Below are positions 5,107 through 8,454 of a stretch of DNA of 8,454 nucleotides, piece by piece (the first letter of the stretch is position 1; every line of letters starts with the position of its first letter). The position numbers were made by a program, and so were the translations under genes. The notes below the pieces were generated by a model. The model saw only the letters and a program-made list of their open reading frames with translations, did not search any database and was not told the origin of the DNA. The stretch spans positions 1 through 8,454 of the forward strand of contig JACDAR010000347.1 of NCBI GenBank assembly GCA_013695335.1, read 5' to 3'. The stretch comes from Rubrobacter sp. (lineage in GTDB: Bacteria > Actinomycetota > Rubrobacteria > Rubrobacterales > Rubrobacteraceae).

Positions 5107-8100
5107 TCAACTATCTCGGGCGAGGGTGGACAGTGATGCGCGAACCCTGGCAAACTCCGCCTCAAGTTGCCCAACGCGTCCCGCGGCATCCGAGAGGTCG
5201 CCTGAGGCTCCTATGTTCTGGAGGCTGGCGGCGAGCTCGCTCATGAGCCTGGCGCCCATGTTGCCCGAGCTTCCCTTGAGGGTGTGGGCGACCTGCTCCA
5301 CTGTGGACGCGTCGCCCGCTTCGACTGCTTTACCAAGCGCAGCCAGGCGCGGCGCCGTGTCGCCGAGGAACATCTCGACCAGCTCGCCAAGGACATCATC
5401 GCCGCCCAGTTCGCGCAGGCTCTCCACCACCGCAGGGTCTATGGGCTCTCCTGGAAAGGTGTGGCCGTTTCCCCCATCGGGGGGCGCGTCAGATCCTGGC
5501 GAATCGCCTTCAGGCAGACCCAGGTTCGGCGGCACCCAGCGTTCGAGAACCGTGTTCAGCGCCGCTGGCCTCACTGGCTTGGCGAGGTAGTCGTCCATGT
5601 CGGCTTCGAGCGCCTTTTCCCTGTCGCCCCGAAGGGCGTTGGCGGTCATCGCGATGATCGGGGTTCTGCGTACGTGGGCGCTATAGCCCTGCATCACGCG
5701 CCGGCGGCTCGCCCGCTTTTCGCGGCGCCGGATCTCCCTGGCCGCCTCGTAGCCGTCCATATCTGGCATCTGAATGTCCATCAGGATTGCCGCGTAGGGT
5801 GTGCGGGAGACCGCGGCGAGGGCGTCCGTGCCGTTGGCCGCCACGTCCACCCGGTAGCCGAGGTTTTCGATCATCTTGACGGCGACCTTCTGGTTTACCG
5901 GGTTGTCCTCGGCGAGCAGAACGCGGGGCCTGTTCTCCCTGCGGTCGCCAGCCCTGGGCCTCGTCCTGCCTGGACCCTGTCGCAGATCGTGGCGGGTGAG
6001 AAGCGGCGGTTTCGTTCGCCTGGGGCTCTGGTCTGGAAGCCTCTCCGAAGATCCCATGACCGTGACGAGGCAATCGTACAGCTCGGACTGGCGGATGGGT
6101 TTGGTGAGGTACGCGGCGAAGCCGGCATCTCCGGCAGTGCGCGCATCGTCCCGCCGCCCCATGGAGGTCAGAAGCACCAGCCGGGTCGGGGAGAGGTCAG
6201 GGTCGCCCTTGATCCTCTTCGCCAGCTCGACGCCGTCTATGTCCGGCATGTGCATATCCAGGATCGCCACGTCGTACGGGGCGCCGCTGGCGTGGGCCTC
6301 GCCCATCATGCGCAGGGCGGTGTCAGCGTCCCCGGCCAACCCGGCGATCATCCCCCAAGAGGTGACCTGTTTGTCGAGGATCAGGCGGTTTGTTTCGTTG
6401 TCGTCCACCACTAGCATGCGCAGGCCCCGAAGGTCGGAGCGGGGCACCAGGACGGTCTGGGCTTGCTCCGGCTGCTTCACCAGGCTCGCCGTGAACGAGA
6501 AGGTGCTGCCCTCGCCAGGCACGCTCTCCACCCAAACCTCGCCGCCCATCAGTTCCACGAGTTGTTTGGAGATGGTGAGCCCGAGACCCGTGCCGCCATA
6601 GCGGCGGGTTGTGGAGGTGTCCGCCTGGGTGAAGGCTTCGAAGAGCCTTCCCTGTTGTCCTTCGGTCATGCCGATGCCGGTGTCGGTGATCTCGAAACGC
6701 ACCAGCACAGCCTCGTCCCTCTCCTCCGCCAGCTCGGCCCGGAGGCCCACCTCACCCTCTTCCGTGAATTTGATGGCGTTGCCGATCAGGTTCGTCAGGA
6801 CCTGGCGCAGCCTGAAAGGGTCGCCCTTGAGCGCCGTCGGCATGTCCAGGTCCACGAAGCCAGTGAGCTCCAGCCCCTTGTCGTGCGCCCTTTCGGCCAG
6901 CGCGTGGAGTGTGTCCTCGAGCTCCATGCGGAGGTCGAAGTCTATCTCCTCCAGGCTCATCGCCCCGGCTTCTATCTTGGAGATGTCGAGGATGTCGTTG
7001 ATGATGAAGAGCAAACTCTCACCCGAGTTGCGCAGGGTCTCGGCGAACTCGTGCTGCTCGTCGTTGAGGCCAGAGCCCATAAGCAACTCGGTCATGCCAA
7101 TGACGCCGTTCATTGGCGTGCGGATCTCGTGTGACATGTTCGCCAAGAAGTCGCTCTTGGCCCGGTTGGCCGCGTCGGCCGCCTTCCTGGCTTCTTCGAG
7201 CTGGGCCGTGCGCTCCTCGACGCGCCGCTCCAGGGTGTCGTTGAAGCTCCGGACCTCCTCCTCCGCCCGTTTGCGCAGCGTGATGTCGTTCTGCACCCCC
7301 ACGAAGTGCGTCAGATCCCCCCGTTCGTTGCGTACCGGGGAGACGGAGAGCTCGTTCCAGAAGAGGGCGCCGTCCTTCCTGTAGTTACGCAGCACAACCG
7401 TGTGTTCCCGACCCTCCCTGATGGCCTCGCGCAGCCCGGCTATCGCCTCCGCCTGATCCCCGTCTTCGCCCTGAAGGAAGCGGCAGTTGCTGCCCAGCAC
7501 CTCCTCCGCCGCGTAGCCGGTCATCTCTTCGAAGGCTGGGTTCACGTAGATCAGGGAGTTGTCCGGCAGGTTTGGGTCGGAGATGACCAGCCCGTTTGAG
7601 CTCGCGGAGATGGCCCTGTCTCTGAGGCGCAGAACCTCCTCCACCCGCTTGCGCTCGGTGATGTCCGTCACCGTGCCCGCCATGCGGAAGGGATTCCCGC
7701 TCCTGTCGCGCTGGGCTTTTCCGCGGATGATGCAGGTGCGATCCTCCTCCGAAGACCTCTGGAAGCGGAACTCCACGCCGAATTCCTCGCCATGCTCCGT
7801 GTGGGCCGTGAGGGCCGTGCTCACCTTCTCGCGGTCCTCCGGGTGCATCAGCCCGAAGAAGCCCTCAAGGGTCGGCGTGAACCCTCCGCGGGAGAGGCCG
7901 ACCATCTCGAAGAGCCGGTCGTTCCAGAAGATCTCACCGGTGCGGACGTTCCAGTCGAAGATGCCGTCGTTGGAGCCCTCCACAACCAGGCTGTAGCGTT
8001 CCTCGCTCTCCCGAAGCTCGGTGAGCGCGTTCCTGAGCCTAGCCGTGCGCTCGCGCACGCGCCGCTCCAGGTCCTCGTTGAGACGCCTGATCTCCTCTTC

Positions 8101-8454
8101 GGCCCGCTTGCGCTCGGTGATATCCTGCACCTGGGTGGTGAAGTGGAGGGGATCTCCCTGCCCGTCGCGCACCAGCGAGGTGCTCATCGATGTCCACACC
8201 ACGGACCCGTTCTTGTGGATGTAGCGCTTCTCTAACTGGAAGGTGCGGACCTCCCCCGCCAGGGCTCGACGCAGCATCTCCACACTCTCCTGCACGTCTT
8301 CGGGGTGGGTGATCGCCGTGAAATCCGCCGCCGTGAGCTCCGCTGCGGAGTAACCGAGCATCTCGCACATGGCGGGGTTGACCTGCAGCAGGCTCCCGTC
8401 CGGCCTGGTTAGGGACATGCCGATGGAAGAGTCGTCGAAGGCGCTCCGGAACCT
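5107..8454 (-). CDS. LOV/PAS hybrid histidine kinase (PAS-PAS-LOV-HisKA-HATPase-REC-REC-HPt), N-terminus outside window
   Basis: This predicted blue-light-sensing kinase would autophosphorylate on His and pass phosphate through internal receiver domains to a C-terminal phosphotransfer domain. The frame is open to the window edge, so the start is unseen; residues are numbered from Met at 8418. Order: PAS (edge to about 102), coiled coil (about 103-138), PAS (139-256), LOV (264-384) with GSNCRFLQG and Cys312, NYRKDG (345-350), FWN (353-355) and VGVQNDIT (373-380), coiled coil (381-420), HisKA with SHEIRTP and His430, HATPase with N-box Asn547, DTGIG (579-583) and GGTGLGL (608-614). REC1 (667-785) has Asp672-673, Asp721 and Lys773; REC2 (831-955) has Glu837-Asp838, Asp881 and Lys947; HPt (991-1095) has His1044 in AHTLKGSS. 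REC2 has a basic insertion at about 898-918. No membrane segment is visible, so the seen part is cytosolic. There is no DNA-binding output, so a separate regulator is expected. Confidence 0.95.
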   Translation of the reverse strand, partial: RFRSAFDDSSIGMSLTRPDGSLLQVNPAMCEMLGYSAAELTAADFTAITHPEDVQESVEMLRRALAGEVRTFQLEKRYIHKNGSVVWTSMSTSLVRDGQGDPLHFTTQVQDITERKRAEEEIRRLNEDLERRVRERTARLRNALTELRESEERYSLVVEGSNDGIFDWNVRTGEIFWNDRLFEMVGLSRGGFTPTLEGFFGLMHPEDREKVSTALTAHTEHGEEFGVEFRFQRSSEEDRTCIIRGKAQRDRSGNPFRMAGTVTDITERKRVEEVLRLRDRAISASSNGLVISDPNLPDNSLIYVNPAFEEMTGYAAEEVLGSNCRFLQGEDGDQAEAIAGLREAIREGREHTVVLRNYRKDGALFWNELSVSPVRNERGDLTHFVGVQNDITLRKRAEEEVRSFNDTLERRVEERTAQLEEARKAADAANRAKSDFLANMSHEIRTPMNGVIGMTELLMGSGLNDEQHEFAETLRNSGESLLFIINDILDISKIEAGAMSLEEIDFDLRMELEDTLHALAERAHDKGLELTGFVDLDMPTALKGDPFRLRQVLTNLIGNAIKFTEEGEVGLRAELAEERDEAVLVRFEITDTGIGMTEGQQGRLFEAFTQADTSTTRRYGGTGLGLTISKQLVELMGGEVWVESVPGEGSTFSFTASLVKQPEQAQTVLVPRSDLRGLRMLVVDDNETNRLILDKQVTSWGMIAGLAGDADTALRMMGEAHASGAPYDVAILDMHMPDIDGVELAKRIKGDPDLSPTRLVLLTSMGRRDDARTAGDAGFAAYLTKPIRQSELYDCLVTVMGSSERLPDQSPRRTKPPLLTRHDLRQGPGRTRPRAGDRRENRPRVLLAEDNPVNQKVAVKMIENLGYRVDVAANGTDALAAVSRTPYAAILMDIQMPDMDGYEAAREIRRREKRASRRRVMQGYSAHVRRTPIIAMTANALRGDREKALEADMDDYLAKPVRPAALNTVLERWVPPNLGLPEGDSPGSDAPPDGGNGHTFPGEPIDPAVVESLRELGGDDVLGELVEMFLGDTAPRLAALGKAVEAGDASTVEQVAHTLKGSSGNMGARLMSELAASLQNIGASGDLSDAAGRVGQLEAEFARVRASLSTLARDS

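Noticed and set aside
5284..6414. 376-codon plus-strand open frame opposite the kinase.
   Set aside because: It is a GC-rich shadow frame antisense to the receiver and HPt domains and shows no recognisable protein family.
1..8454. tRNA, rRNA or CRISPR array.
   Set aside because: No cloverleaf-like region, no ribosomal RNA signature and no regularly spaced short repeats were seen on either strand.

Overview
The window is GC-rich bacterial chromosomal DNA with tightly packed genes, frequent ATGA or near-zero gene spacing, a GTG start, and two probable leaderless starts of the TANNNT-N6-ATG kind. Together with an IS4-superfamily transposase of a type common in Actinomycetota and a sigma-B/sigma-F-type promoter, this suggests an actinobacterium. 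A Rubrobacter-like lineage is my best guess, made from general resemblance and not from any search.

Layout. Positions 1-1063 (minus strand) hold a decayed transposase. All three catalytic acidic residues are still encoded, but the reading frame is broken by two separate one-base insertions, and the gene runs off the left edge. Positions 1179-4660 (plus strand) hold a compact five-gene run: a DUF2071/YqjF-like protein, thiE (thiamine-phosphate synthase), a protein with two Nudix domains, thiL (thiamine-monophosphate kinase) and a small ChaB-family protein. ThiE makes thiamine monophosphate and ThiL phosphorylates it to thiamine diphosphate, so the run contains the last two steps of cofactor synthesis. 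The tandem Nudix gene between them is a candidate for hydrolysing a pathway pyrophosphate or a damaged cofactor. No TPP riboswitch is visible upstream.

The plus-strand run meets a minus-strand block at about 4661-4741, where a UUCG-capped hairpin followed by a T-tract terminates the minus-strand transcript. That block begins with a 65-residue DUF2795-like gene (4742-4939). It has a strong Shine-Dalgarno and a near-consensus general-stress promoter (GTTTAT-N14-GGGTAT). A 167-bp intergenic region with two overlapping inverted repeats separates it from a very large sensor kinase gene (5107 to beyond 8454). The kinase reads PAS - coiled coil - PAS - LOV - coiled coil - HisKA - HATPase - REC - REC - HPt. 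The LOV domain keeps the photoactive cysteine and the flavin-contacting residues, so this is a predicted blue-light-sensing hybrid histidine kinase with a complete internal phosphorelay. Its N-terminus lies outside the window.

The points most worth following up are the LOV hybrid kinase beside a stress-promoter gene, the double Nudix protein inside a thiamine operon, unusual active-site residues in both ThiE and ThiL, and two leaderless-type starts in one gene run that share the same 8-base core.
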